DNA from: UBA1205 sp045598105
Lineage (GTDB): Bacteria; Bacteroidota; Bacteroidia; Bacteroidales; WCHB1-69
Direction of reading: 5' to 3'
Length of the DNA: 53,545 nucleotides
NCBI GenBank assembly: GCA_045598105.1
Contig: JAZLLK010000069.1
Span: 1 to 53,545 of the forward strand
Both the position numbers and the translations under genes were made by a program. The notes beneath the pieces were generated by a model. That model was given only the letters and a program-made list of their open reading frames with translations. It did no database searches and had not been told where the DNA came from. Below, piece by piece: positions 30,515 through 39,907 of the stretch. The first letter of the stretch is position 1, and each line of letters starts with the position of its first letter.

Positions 30515-33034
30515 ATGAAAAAGAACATTATCGTTACAACAATTCTGCTCCTGGCTACTATTTTGTCAGGCAATGCGCAAACCGCACGAAACTTTCTGGT
30601 TCTTCGCTCTGATGGCTCTGTTGACCAATACAGTTTGTTCAATCACCCTGTCATCACATTCAATGGCGAACAAATTGCTGTTGGCGAAAAGGTCTATGCC
30701 TCCGACCAAGTTCTGCGCTTTGAGTATGGATATTCTGCTCAAGGTCTGAAAAAGAAAATCAAAAATTCCGCCAATGAGCCGAGGGCTATATATGTTTACC
30801 AAAATAACGGCGAATTCTGCGCTTTCTACCAGAACAATATTGAAAGAATCACAAATGTCAATCTCGATACTCTCGAAATATCATCAGAAGGCATGGTTTT
30901 CAAAATTCCAATATCTGCTATTGACAGTATAGGTTTGCATCCATTTGAAACTGTTTACAATTCTAATGTCGTTCGTCTTGCTGAGTATGAACCTTATGTG
31001 GTCTCTGCTTCAATAGACAAACAAACAATTGAATTCAGCAGCAATCTTCCTGCTAAGATGAAACCCAAACAAGGAGATATCTTGCTGCAGGAAACCTTTA
31101 CAAGCACTTTCCCGAATGGATATGCCGGCAGAGTCGTATCGTCAAACGGCAATAAATACACTACCGAGACTGTTACACTCGATGATATATTCAACAGGGT
31201 ACTTTTGTCTGGTGAACTATCATCCGCAACTCAACTGCAAAAACAAAATTCAGGTCCAGCCTCCATAAAAAAATCTTCACCTACCAAAGCAATGTCGGCT
31301 TCACCCTCTGCTCAGTCAAATTCATCCTCTAAATCCTCTGAGCCCGAACAAGGCATATCAATTGATTTGAAAAAAAAGACATTAGGCGTTAGTTATGGTC
31401 CTGCTTCCGCCTCATTCAAATTTGACTTGACCCCTAAATTTTACGTCTTCATCGTAAAAAATGATTCACGCATTCCTTCAAGTGTTTATGCATTGACTTC
31501 CATTGACGCTAGCGTACTCACTAATCTGAGCTTAAGTACAGGATTCACCCCTGAACCATTCAAAGGACCTACTTTAACTCCGTTTGCAGAAGTTGTCATT
31601 CCTGCCTGCCCTATTGTCTCTGTTGGCATGGATATAATTCCATATATTGGATTTTCGGTAGAGGGCAAAATGAGTGCCTCTGCCTCTTGTGGCGGAAAGC
31701 TGGTCATCAGCGCTTTGTACCACAATGGCGAAATACATTGTGATCATTCTTTCAATAGCTCTCTTCAGTTTCTTGGTGCAGATGCGGAAATTGAAGGCAA
31801 AGTTTCTGGGGGACTGGATATCTCAACAACTATCCAAATCACAGGTGGAATACTCGGTCTTGGCACCAATTTCAAAATCGGGCCTGCCTTTGCGGTGACC
31901 CTTCCTTTAACCGCACAGGGAGAAGTTAACAAGGTATATGATTTGCTTGTGGACAGCAAATTAAATGTTGCACTTGAAGGCAAATTCGGATTGATTGCAA
32001 AAGTATTACGCACAAAAATCGGCTCCGACAAGTTAGAATTTCCGTTCTCCCTCTATTCGCAGGACTACTATTTCGTACCTCATTTTACAAAACCCGAATG
32101 TTCCCCTGTAACTATCAGCAGGGTGGGTATGGCTTCAGTAGTATCGCGCGAGGACCCGCTACTTATGGGTGTCAATGTCGGTTTTGATGTCTCAGATGGC
32201 AGAAGCTGGACTTTCCACGACAAATTCAAAGGCGAAGATTCCAGAAGGATGAACACATCTTTCACTGGATTTGAATATGACACAAAATATACAGTGACTC
32301 CGTTCGTTGAGGTTTTTGGCGCGCATATTTCCGCTAATCCGACATCTGACTTCATCATCAGAAATGAAGAAAAGCCAGATAACGATGATGAGCTGAAACC
32401 TCATACTGCAATTGATACCGTTAATTATCAAGGCACTTTCGGCGGATACAGATTCGAATGGAAGGATAGCGAAGGCTCTCATGGTTTCATCGACCGAAAG
32501 GCAGGTGTTTATCAAAGTTATACAAAAAAGAAAAACGATGACGGCATAACCCATCGGTACAATGATAACGACAAGACTTACGCCCAGAAATGGGATTCTG
32601 ACGGAAGATGGTGGGTCGAGGATTCTGAATTCGAAGACAATAACGAGAATGTAATGGAAAGTTCTCGCTATTTTTACGACAGTTATGTCAAAGGCAGAAA
32701 AGAGGCAAGGCAGGAAGCGAACGGACTATGGAATGTATTCTCTGATGCTCTTGGAGGACTTGCCTTCTTTGAAGAAGACTTTCATCGTAAATATTATCAG
32801 GGATTTGGTCGCGAAAATGGAGACAAACACTTGGATAAAGACTATGTAGGCACAGGTACTATCTGTGGAATCAAGTGTTTGATATATGACAATCAAAAAC
32901 TTTCCAAACGCTGGCCAACTCATGCAAAGGTTTGGGTTGACCCTGCTACCGGTCTCTGTCTAAGATACGAATTAAATGGTGGCGAATACTGGTTTGAAGT
33001 CACTTCCTTCCGAATCGGCAATGGCAAATTATAA
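30515..33034 (+). CDS. Large exported protein of unknown function
   Basis: An 839-residue protein with a signal peptide ending near GNAQT. The frame also has a GTG at 30506, but ATG 30515 (MKKNIIVTT) gives a clean signal sequence. Residues about 25-170 are beta-rich with repeated YxxNN-type turns. A Ser-rich low-complexity linker (about 245-285) follows, then a long strand-rich region with Gly and Ser (about 285-540) and a charged C-terminal third rich in Asp, Lys and Tyr (DNDKTYAQKWDSDGRWW). There is no T9SS sorting domain and no catalytic motif. I know no family. No TAnnTTTG box lies between the previous terminator and this start. Codon usage is of the atypical type shared with the two preceding genes. 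Confidence 0.7.
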   Translation: MKKNIIVTTILLLATILSGNAQTARNFLVLRSDGSVDQYSLFNHPVITFNGEQIAVGEKVYASDQVLRFEYGYSAQGLKKKIKNSANEPRAIYVYQNNGEFCAFYQNNIERITNVNLDTLEISSEGMVFKIPISAIDSIGLHPFETVYNSNVVRLAEYEPYVVSASIDKQTIEFSSNLPAKMKPKQGDILLQETFTSTFPNGYAGRVVSSNGNKYTTETVTLDDIFNRVLLSGELSSATQLQKQNSGPASIKKSSPTKAMSASPSAQSNSSSKSSEPEQGISIDLKKKTLGVSYGPASASFKFDLTPKFYVFIVKNDSRIPSSVYALTSIDASVLTNLSLSTGFTPEPFKGPTLTPFAEVVIPACPIVSVGMDIIPYIGFSVEGKMSASASCGGKLVISALYHNGEIHCDHSFNSSLQFLGADAEIEGKVSGGLDISTTIQITGGILGLGTNFKIGPAFAVTLPLTAQGEVNKVYDLLVDSKLNVALEGKFGLIAKVLRTKIGSDKLEFPFSLYSQDYYFVPHFTKPECSPVTISRVGMASVVSREDPLLMGVNVGFDVSDGRSWTFHDKFKGEDSRRMNTSFTGFEYDTKYTVTPFVEVFGAHISANPTSDFIIRNEEKPDNDDELKPHTAIDTVNYQGTFGGYRFEWKDSEGSHGFIDRKAGVYQSYTKKKNDDGITHRYNDNDKTYAQKWDSDGRWWVEDSEFEDNNENVMESSRYFYDSYVKGRKEARQEANGLWNVFSDALGGLAFFEEDFHRKYYQGFGRENGDKHLDKDYVGTGTICGIKCLIYDNQKLSKRWPTHAKVWVDPATGLCLRYELNGGEYWFEVTSFRIGNGKL

Positions 33035-33056
33035 TAGACCTAATTAATTCCAAAAC

Positions 33057-33095
33057 AAACAAGAGTCCGGCAGTTTTGCCGGACTCTTGTTTTAT
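33057..33095 (+). terminator. Terminator of the orphan exported gene
   Basis: A perfect 15-bp stem (33057-33071 with 33078-33092; core AAGAGTCCGG/CCGGACTCTT) with a 6-base loop, overlapping a T-rich end. It marks the right end of the atypical block. Confidence 0.85.
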
Positions 33096-33216
33096 TCTCC
33101 TAAACCATTTCCCAAAGTGGTCAAGTGGTTACCATTTTCCTTACATCAAAAATTTTATGCTATAATGGGGAAAAATGTTGCTGTACGATAAAAAAAATAT
33201 ATTAAAATAAAACCGC

Positions 33217-33612
33217 TTACCTGATACCTGCAACAATTTTAGTAGCTACCTGCTTAAATTCTTCATCAGTAAGTTTCAGTTTTTCTCTTCTGAAATCTAT
33301 ATCATTTACACCGTTAATAGGCACTAAATGTATATGTGCATGCGGTACTTCCAGCCCTATTACCGTCATACCCACCTTTGCACACGGATAACTAGCCTTT
33401 ATGGATACAGCCACTTTTTTGGCAAATGCCATCATTGCTCCCAACTCTTCGTCTTCCATATCAAATATGTAATCTGTAACGTTTTTGGGTACTACAAGTG
33501 TATGCCCTATAGCAAGCGGATTAATATCCAAAAACGCAAAAAAACGGTCATTTTCGGCTACTTTATAGCAAGGTATTTCACCCTTGATAATTTTAGAGAA
33601 AATTGTTTCCAT
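33217..33612 (-). CDS. HIT family hydrolase
   Basis: A 131-residue histidine-triad nucleotide-binding protein of the HinT type, predicted to hydrolyse adenosine phosphoramidates or related nucleotides. It starts TIFSKIIKGEIPCYKV, typical for the family. The triad is H91, H93 and H95 (HAHIHLVP), with H93 as expected nucleophile. It lies 1 base after greA and is co-transcribed with it. Confidence 0.93.
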   Translation of the reverse strand: METIFSKIIKGEIPCYKVAENDRFFAFLDINPLAIGHTLVVPKNVTDYIFDMEDEELGAMMAFAKKVAVSIKASYPCAKVGMTVIGLEVPHAHIHLVPINGVNDIDFRREKLKLTDEEFKQVATKIVAGIR

Positions 33613-33613
33613 A

Positions 33614-34090
33614 TTAAATTCTTTTTATTTCCAATATTTCCACTTCTAATTTGCCTGCCGGTATTACTATTTCCACTGTATCACCTACTCCCTTACCCAG
33701 CAATCCTTTTGCTATAGGTGAAGTTACCGATATTTTCATGGTTTTAATGTCGGCTTCGGTTTCGGGAACTATATTATAGGTAATAATGGCATTATTCTTT
33801 TTGTTTTTTACCTTTACTGCCGAAAATAACAACACCTTTGATACATCTAACTTGGACTCATCCAATATTCTGGCATTATAAACCAAATCCTGCATTTTAG
33901 CTATTTTCATTTCCAATAAGCCCTGCTTTTCTTTGGCAGCATCATATTCTGCATTTTCACTCAAGTCCCCTTTATCTCGGGCTTCAGCTATTTCCTGCGT
34001 TACTTTTTTACGCTCCACCGTCATTAAATAATTCAATTCCTCTTTTAACGCGGCTAAGCCTTCCTCTGTATAATATTTTACTTCTCCCAT
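33614..34090 (-). CDS. greA: Transcription elongation factor GreA
   Basis: Binds RNA polymerase through its secondary channel and rescues backtracked complexes by stimulating transcript cleavage. The 158-residue product has the N-terminal coiled coil (residues about 1-75, including DLSENAEYDAAKE with the acidic tip) and the C-terminal FKBP-like domain with SPIAKGLLGK and VGDTVEI. Normal length. First gene of a two-gene operon with the HIT protein. Confidence 0.96.
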   Translation of the reverse strand: MGEVKYYTEEGLAALKEELNYLMTVERKKVTQEIAEARDKGDLSENAEYDAAKEKQGLLEMKIAKMQDLVYNARILDESKLDVSKVLLFSAVKVKNKKNNAIITYNIVPETEADIKTMKISVTSPIAKGLLGKGVGDTVEIVIPAGKLEVEILEIKRI

Positions 34091-34103
34091 ATTTTAATAT
34101 TCA

Positions 34104-34111
34104 CAAAAATA
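34104..34111 (-). promoter_or_regulatory. Putative -7 promoter box of greA
   Basis: Reads TATTTTTG on the minus strand (TAnnTTTG), 13 bases before the greA ATG, which would leave a very short leader. It directly abuts the upstream terminator, so it may equally be that terminator's T-rich tail. Confidence 0.4.
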
Positions 34112-34112
34112 A

Positions 34113-34142
34113 TAGAGACGCCCTTTTACAAGGGCGACTCTA
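34113..34142 (-). terminator. Terminator of the TonB-cargo-barrel operon
   Basis: TAGAG-A-CGCCCTT pairs with AAGGGCG-A-CTCTA (12 bp with one A-A mismatch, 4-base loop). T-rich sequence follows on the minus strand (and on the plus strand as well). It lies 39 bases past the stop of the PorV/PorQ-like gene. Confidence 0.8.
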
Positions 34143-34181
34143 CCTGTTTTTTTTATTTTTTCTAAACTATACTTTACACTA

Positions 34182-35330
34182 TTAGAGAATAATTCTCACA
34201 CCTATTGCATGGCATCCTTTATACTCTCTGGTAAAACGATAAGAGTAGTCTATTGCCAAACGTGAAGCGGGATTAACATCTTTCTTAGCCAACGGAGCCA
34301 ACAATGATACACCTGCAGTAGGTCCCCAATTGTTAGAGGTGGCTGTAGCAGCATTGAACATACCTGCCTCAAATATATAACCGGCTCTTATCTGAAAATA
34401 ATCCATTAAACTATATTCTGCACCAAATATAAACTGGTCTCTGGAATATGCATTGGCAACAAACGAACCTGCTAAAGTTAAACGATGAGCCGCATTAGCA
34501 CGGGTAACACGCGGTTTGGTACCCGATTCCGAATCTGCAGCTGCCTTTTTACCTATGAACAAAAAGTCATAAGAAAATCCTAATGCCAATAATGCAGGCA
34601 TTTCCGCTGATTCTGAAGCAACCATTAAGGAATGAAGTATGTTATTCTTATCACTTGCCGAATAAGCTCTTACCGACATACCGCTGCCCTTATATGCCAT
34701 AGGAGTACCTATGTTTTTCAAACTTACACCTAATTGCAACTGGTCATTTCTACCTGCTACATACTGTACACCGGCATCTAATGCAAAACTGGTGGCTGTA
34801 ACATTAGAAGTGGTAGAGTTGGCTATTTTAAGGTTAATACCGGCATGTACGTTATCGGAAAACGAACGGGCATACGATACAGCCAAACATAAATCAGTAT
34901 TCTTAAAATAACCCATGCCGCCTTCAGGCTGCTCTACTGTTGTAATAGGAATATCACCATACGTTAATATAGATGCGGTTACACCTATATTACCAGCATA
35001 GCCGTCTTTACTTAAGGCCTGTACTATACCAAATGCATTTAACTGTATACCTGCCCCTACATCATATATGGTATTGGTATAAGCTATCTCCGTTTTACGG
35101 GTAAATGCCATACCTGCCACATTACTGAATGTAGCCTGTATACCTTTAGTAGAAGATATACCTGCTCCGGCCCATCCGTTGGTACCTGCCCAAGGATTTA
35201 TGAGTAAATAACTGGCTGCTGCCTGACCTGAACGGTCCTTGTTACCTGCCTGCACCGACTGCGATGTAAATGCTACTAATGTCATTAATGACATTGCTAA
35301 TATTGTTCTATATATATTTTTCATCTTCAT
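34182..35330 (-). CDS. PorV/PorQ-family outer-membrane barrel (second copy)
   Basis: A 382-residue protein with a signal peptide ending near SVQAG, then SYLLINPWAGTNGWAGAGIS and IQATFSNVAGMAFTRKTEIAY, the conserved N-terminal pattern of the PorV/PorQ family. The rest alternates strand-forming stretches and ends in an aromatic-poor RIIL. Last gene of an operon with a TonB receptor and a large T9SS cargo protein, which suggests it is a dedicated partner for that cargo rather than the general PorV. Start may be the ATG at 35330 or the second one at 35324 (MKNIYRT). Confidence 0.82.
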   Translation of the reverse strand: MKMKNIYRTILAMSLMTLVAFTSQSVQAGNKDRSGQAAASYLLINPWAGTNGWAGAGISSTKGIQATFSNVAGMAFTRKTEIAYTNTIYDVGAGIQLNAFGIVQALSKDGYAGNIGVTASILTYGDIPITTVEQPEGGMGYFKNTDLCLAVSYARSFSDNVHAGINLKIANSTTSNVTATSFALDAGVQYVAGRNDQLQLGVSLKNIGTPMAYKGSGMSVRAYSASDKNNILHSLMVASESAEMPALLALGFSYDFLFIGKKAAADSESGTKPRVTRANAAHRLTLAGSFVANAYSRDQFIFGAEYSLMDYFQIRAGYIFEAGMFNAATATSNNWGPTAGVSLLAPLAKKDVNPASRLAIDYSYRFTREYKGCHAIGVRIIL

Positions 35331-35362
35331 CTTCTTTTATAAGTTCTACAATCACGTTACAA

Positions 35363-38300
35363 TTAGAATGCATTAACATCAAATGGACGCTGTATACACA
35401 AGAATTTAACGGTCTTTTCTGTGTTATATTTATTATCTCTTATATGTATTATATACATTCCACTTGCAATTGGTATATTTGCAGAATTCTTTAAATCCCA
35501 TTCTAACAAGGTAGTACCATCATCCGGCTTGTCAAATGATCGAATTAACGTACCATCTAAGGTAAATATCTTTATTTTACAACTCTTAGGCAAATTAACC
35601 AATTTTACCCTTGTATCTACTTGTGATGTTTCATATCCGCCAAAGGCTACTCCATAGTAAGGATTAGGCACTATGAATATAGAATCCATTTGTCCTTCAG
35701 CTACACTCTGCTGATTGTATTGAGTAGCTATGTTCTTAGTAGTAAATTTATACAAAGGCATATTGTCGTTAGTAGGATTACTTACACCTGTGTTCTTAGT
35801 AGATGACCATCTTTGATAAGGACGTGATACACGAATAGATATTTTATATTCCGAACCTGCCGACATCCAGTTACCTTCTCCATAAGTATAAGGAATAGAT
35901 GTCCACATAGCATTCTTGTATAAATAATTCTTTCTTACATCACGTTGGTTACCCGGCTGCGAGCCTTCTATGGATTTAAGTTCACTATATAACCATTTAC
36001 CTTCATCATATGCGGGACATATTCTGTTAGTAGCACATACATCTACTTCGTAGCTGCCATTGCTCTTATCCTTGTATAAGTCTCTATGACCCATAATGTA
36101 TATGTAGTGACCGCCACCGGCTATATATCCGCTACCGGCATTGTAAGCTACACTGGTACCCGGATTAAATATCATATCAGTACCATTATATCCTTCACCA
36201 CCCATACGGGAATCCTCACCAAACATGATGTTTAATCGCTCGCCTGTTTCCACACATATTGCATAGCCGGGGAACCAACTCATACCATAACCCGTACCAT
36301 CTGGTTTTCCATCTTTACCTACAGAAGGACTCTTTCTCAAGTTATGACGTTTGGCTTTACCGATAGTAGCATTGGAGTCACTTCCTATTTCCACTACAGG
36401 ACATCTTGTCCACAAATTAGTATCAGCGGTAAACACTATATCCACACTATATAATTCAGTCATAAGAGGATACATGGTTTGCATAGGATTATCGTTCACC
36501 CTTACGCTATCCAATAAGTTACCATAAGCATCCCTATATTCCGGTGATTCAAAACCATAACCCGGACAATTATCATATACTGAAGCCAAAGCGTATGGAG
36601 CCCAAGTGGCATTCAATAATTTTTCAAATTGCTTGTCTTTATCTAACCAACAGGTATAGGTACTTGCACCTCCATCGGTTACTCCCTTAGCATCAGAATT
36701 AATGAGTTTAATATAATAGTCCTCCTGACGGGCCTGCTCATATATTTGGGTGCTTAAGCCCCAGTCACCCGAACGGGTTTGACCGGAACGTATCCAATTA
36801 TATATACCTTCACTGCCCTGGTCAGGTAAGAATGCCAAATTCATTACTCCCGTCTTTTCAGAAGTAGTAGCTATGTGTGTTACGGTAGAATATAAGTAAT
36901 AAGCATCTTCACTTTCCTTTACTATAAAATCACATAAAGGTTTAAATTTAGCATCACTTACGGTTATAGATATTCCTAAATTAGTAAACAACTGCTCGTT
37001 TTGAACTGATATTGGCTGCTCTGATACTATTACGGTATCATTGCCCGAAGCGGTGGTGTATTCCAATTGCCACATGGTATTGTCATTTACCGCATCACTG
37101 CTGTCAGGATTGAAGAATCTTACCACATAATCAGCTCCTGTTACCTGCAAGGGATCTATAACCTTTACACCTATAGGACCTGCATTAATTTCAAATACCA
37201 AACTGTCAGCCTTGCCGTTTGCCAATATTTCATCTATGGTAGCTTTGGTAAGTCTTAAAGCATTACCTCCATTACCCTGACCTTCCATTTGCGTAATTTG
37301 AGGTTGCGTACCATACACTGAATTGGCTACCGTACCATTTTCCTCTATAGCATTTTTGTGCGGTATTACAGTATATATTTGTACATTTTTATTACCTGCC
37401 AAATAAGGAGCCTTTTGTCCGAACAATCCGTCAGGATTATCTGAACTGGTAGAATATGGTTCATAATTATTATATGCATAAGCTATTGCCATATAATAAT
37501 ACTTTTGATGATTAATAAGGCGTTCACCAAACATATCTTCTGTAAGTTCAAAACTATGCGTAATACCGTTATCTAAACCTTCCACCTTCATTAAAGGAAC
37601 TTCGGTGCTTACCTCAGCATTGTATTCATAATTAATAATAGTAGCTATGCCATTTTTAATATCACATTGGAATGCCAAACGGGCCTTGCTGTTATCTGTT
37701 AACTCGGCAGCACCTACGTTTGCATCTACCAATTGGTATATTTGATAACCTTCAAATACATATTCATTATCATAATATATGGTATCTGATTTTTCTATAG
37801 CACGGGTGAAAGTAGTATCATATACATGATATACTAATGAATCACCACCCGATACACCTTGTAAAGTATCTATTCTTACGACCTGCAAGGTATCTACTTC
37901 GGTATCTATGGAAGATTTTACTCTGTATTTAGGAATAGAAGGATCTTCTTCTCTGTAAAGTTCCTTATAGTTATTAGAAGAAGCCAAATTAGAAATGTAA
38001 CATATCAATTTTTGATCCATTTCCTGGAATACCAAATTAGGAGCATCAGGACCATCCACTACTTTAAAACAACTTTCAAATAAAGTTTGTGCCTTGTCAT
38101 CCACTGCTTTTAACAGCATTACTGATGCCCAAGGAGTACCTGTAGCTCTTGCCCATGGAATACCTACGGTAATATAGTTAATAGAACCTGCTTTCAAAGT
38201 GAACGGACCGGCTGACTGCATAAAACGACGGTCTTCAGGAGCGTTACCCACTTTTTCTTCTGTCCATTCTATACCGGGATTTTCACCTCTGGTACCCCAG

Positions 38301-39874
38301 TTACAAGGGTCAGTATCTCCGGGGAACATAAAGTCACATTGAGGAGCTCCGGTACCGGTTTGGCTATAATGGCCATTGGCACCATAACGCATAGGAGTAT
38401 TATCTTTCCATATACCTCTTAACATATTGTAATAGTCAACAGCTACGCTGGGGTCACCGGTATTGGAGTTATCATTATTATGATATACAAAACGTCTCAT
38501 GCCAAAACGCTCGTTATCAGCTATACCATCACCAAAGTTTACACCATTAATAGCTTCTGCTCTTACAGGTACATAAGCAGTAGTATCATACCATGCTCCG
38601 GTAGCAGTATCATATCTGAGATGCCAGGTAAACTCTCTCATGGTTTCATGTGCGGTAACTATTTCACACACATTGCCATAATTTGCCGAAAATGAAGGAC
38701 CATAAAAGTTATCTCCCTTGTAAGAAGGATTGTCATATCCGTCACCATCCAAATAAGGTCCTTGGAAAAAGTCAACACCTACTGCAGGAGGATTGGCACC
38801 ATATTCAGTGTTCAATCCGTTACCATCTACAGCGGTACCATTATAACAATATCCTAAACCTCTTTCTACATCACATCCTACATAGTCATCTTTAGAATAA
38901 CCCAAATCAGGGTCAACCCATTGGCTAAAATATGTTTCGGTTAATTCATAGGTGGAACGGTTAATAATTTCGTAAGAATAGAATGTCATATTGTTCAATT
39001 CGTCAGTGGTAGCAAAACCGAATGCCTGAGCTCTAATTTCCAAACCTATGGCAGAACCTTTACTTTCAGTATGAGCAGCACCTTTATCATTGAATATCCA
39101 CCACAAGGTAGCATCACCTTTCAATACCTGGTCTGCCATAATACCACCGGTAGATATGTTATTTTGTGTTTCCATGGTTTGAGGCAAACGACCTTCAGCA
39201 GCCAATGCCCTATTCTTTTCAGTCCAAGGACACAAATCATTGTCAAAATCATAATAAGGATAATCACCATTTTCGGGATTATAGCTACCATCACCATCTA
39301 CATCCACATAAGGTGCTATATACCAACTTTGTTTTGTATTTCCATCTATAGGGTTACCCGGCCATTCCTTTATTTCTTTCGGCATGTTGTATCCGGGAAT
39401 ATTAAAACTATCTCTGTGATTACGGGCCATAACCTTGGTCATGTAAAAATGCTTATCATACATGGAACAGGTAGCCTGATCTATGGTGGCATCACTTAAC
39501 AATAGCGGACCGGGCCAAAAGTCGTTACCTATTTGTTTAAAACGCAAAGCAGCCAATTTTAACTGACCGGCTACGTCCATACCACCTATCCACAATGCTG
39601 CGGCAAACATAGAAGCAGCATTACCGGACTTAGGAATGAAATATTGAGCCTTACTACTTTGGAACCACATAGAACCGCTGGTTTCAATATAAGCACGAAC
39701 ATTGTTCACACTTAATTGACTTGATCCGGATGCAGGCACACATTCAGCAGCTTTTCTATTCATAACAGTAGCTTTTCGTACAGGATCGCCTACAAAAAGC
39801 TCAGCCTTGGCAGTACCCATCGTCATAAACGATGCTGCTACAATAATACTAAATAGTTTTACTATATTTTTCAT
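35363..39874 (-). CDS. 1503-residue secreted T9SS cargo protein
   Basis: A very large exported protein with a signal peptide (residues about 1-24, ends AKAE). The mature N-terminus has SGSMWFQSSKAQYFIPKSG and LWIGGMDVAGQLKLAA, which I recall from a Bacteroidota-wide secreted family of unknown function. Calcium-binding-like Asp/Asn loops occur near residue 190 (DVDGDGSYNPENGD) and near 376 (LDGDGYDN). Many Trp, Tyr and Asn residues suggest a surface beta-structure. The C-terminal sorting domain starts near residue 1400 (VPNPYYGVAFGG) and ends SGMYIIHIRDNKYNTEK, then continues for about 20 residues (CIQRPFDVNAF). It lies 33 bases after the TonB receptor and 32 bases before the PorV/PorQ-like gene. 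No enzymatic motif seen. Confidence 0.85.
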   Translation of the reverse strand: MKNIVKLFSIIVAASFMTMGTAKAELFVGDPVRKATVMNRKAAECVPASGSSQLSVNNVRAYIETSGSMWFQSSKAQYFIPKSGNAASMFAAALWIGGMDVAGQLKLAALRFKQIGNDFWPGPLLLSDATIDQATCSMYDKHFYMTKVMARNHRDSFNIPGYNMPKEIKEWPGNPIDGNTKQSWYIAPYVDVDGDGSYNPENGDYPYYDFDNDLCPWTEKNRALAAEGRLPQTMETQNNISTGGIMADQVLKGDATLWWIFNDKGAAHTESKGSAIGLEIRAQAFGFATTDELNNMTFYSYEIINRSTYELTETYFSQWVDPDLGYSKDDYVGCDVERGLGYCYNGTAVDGNGLNTEYGANPPAVGVDFFQGPYLDGDGYDNPSYKGDNFYGPSFSANYGNVCEIVTAHETMREFTWHLRYDTATGAWYDTTAYVPVRAEAINGVNFGDGIADNERFGMRRFVYHNNDNSNTGDPSVAVDYYNMLRGIWKDNTPMRYGANGHYSQTGTGAPQCDFMFPGDTDPCNWGTRGENPGIEWTEEKVGNAPEDRRFMQSAGPFTLKAGSINYITVGIPWARATGTPWASVMLLKAVDDKAQTLFESCFKVVDGPDAPNLVFQEMDQKLICYISNLASSNNYKELYREEDPSIPKYRVKSSIDTEVDTLQVVRIDTLQGVSGGDSLVYHVYDTTFTRAIEKSDTIYYDNEYVFEGYQIYQLVDANVGAAELTDNSKARLAFQCDIKNGIATIINYEYNAEVSTEVPLMKVEGLDNGITHSFELTEDMFGERLINHQKYYYMAIAYAYNNYEPYSTSSDNPDGLFGQKAPYLAGNKNVQIYTVIPHKNAIEENGTVANSVYGTQPQITQMEGQGNGGNALRLTKATIDEILANGKADSLVFEINAGPIGVKVIDPLQVTGADYVVRFFNPDSSDAVNDNTMWQLEYTTASGNDTVIVSEQPISVQNEQLFTNLGISITVSDAKFKPLCDFIVKESEDAYYLYSTVTHIATTSEKTGVMNLAFLPDQGSEGIYNWIRSGQTRSGDWGLSTQIYEQARQEDYYIKLINSDAKGVTDGGASTYTCWLDKDKQFEKLLNATWAPYALASVYDNCPGYGFESPEYRDAYGNLLDSVRVNDNPMQTMYPLMTELYSVDIVFTADTNLWTRCPVVEIGSDSNATIGKAKRHNLRKSPSVGKDGKPDGTGYGMSWFPGYAICVETGERLNIMFGEDSRMGGEGYNGTDMIFNPGTSVAYNAGSGYIAGGGHYIYIMGHRDLYKDKSNGSYEVDVCATNRICPAYDEGKWLYSELKSIEGSQPGNQRDVRKNYLYKNAMWTSIPYTYGEGNWMSAGSEYKISIRVSRPYQRWSSTKNTGVSNPTNDNMPLYKFTTKNIATQYNQQSVAEGQMDSIFIVPNPYYGVAFGGYETSQVDTRVKLVNLPKSCKIKIFTLDGTLIRSFDKPDDGTTLLEWDLKNSANIPIASGMYIIHIRDNKYNTEKTVKFLCIQRPFDVNAF

Positions 39875-39907
39875 TATGCTATCTTTTTCTTAATTTTAAC
39901 TTATTGA

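Noticed and set aside
28424..33034. Mobile element or integrative island
   Set aside because: No transposase, integrase, terminal repeats or tRNA attachment site was found; only codon usage suggests transfer, so no mobile element is annotated.
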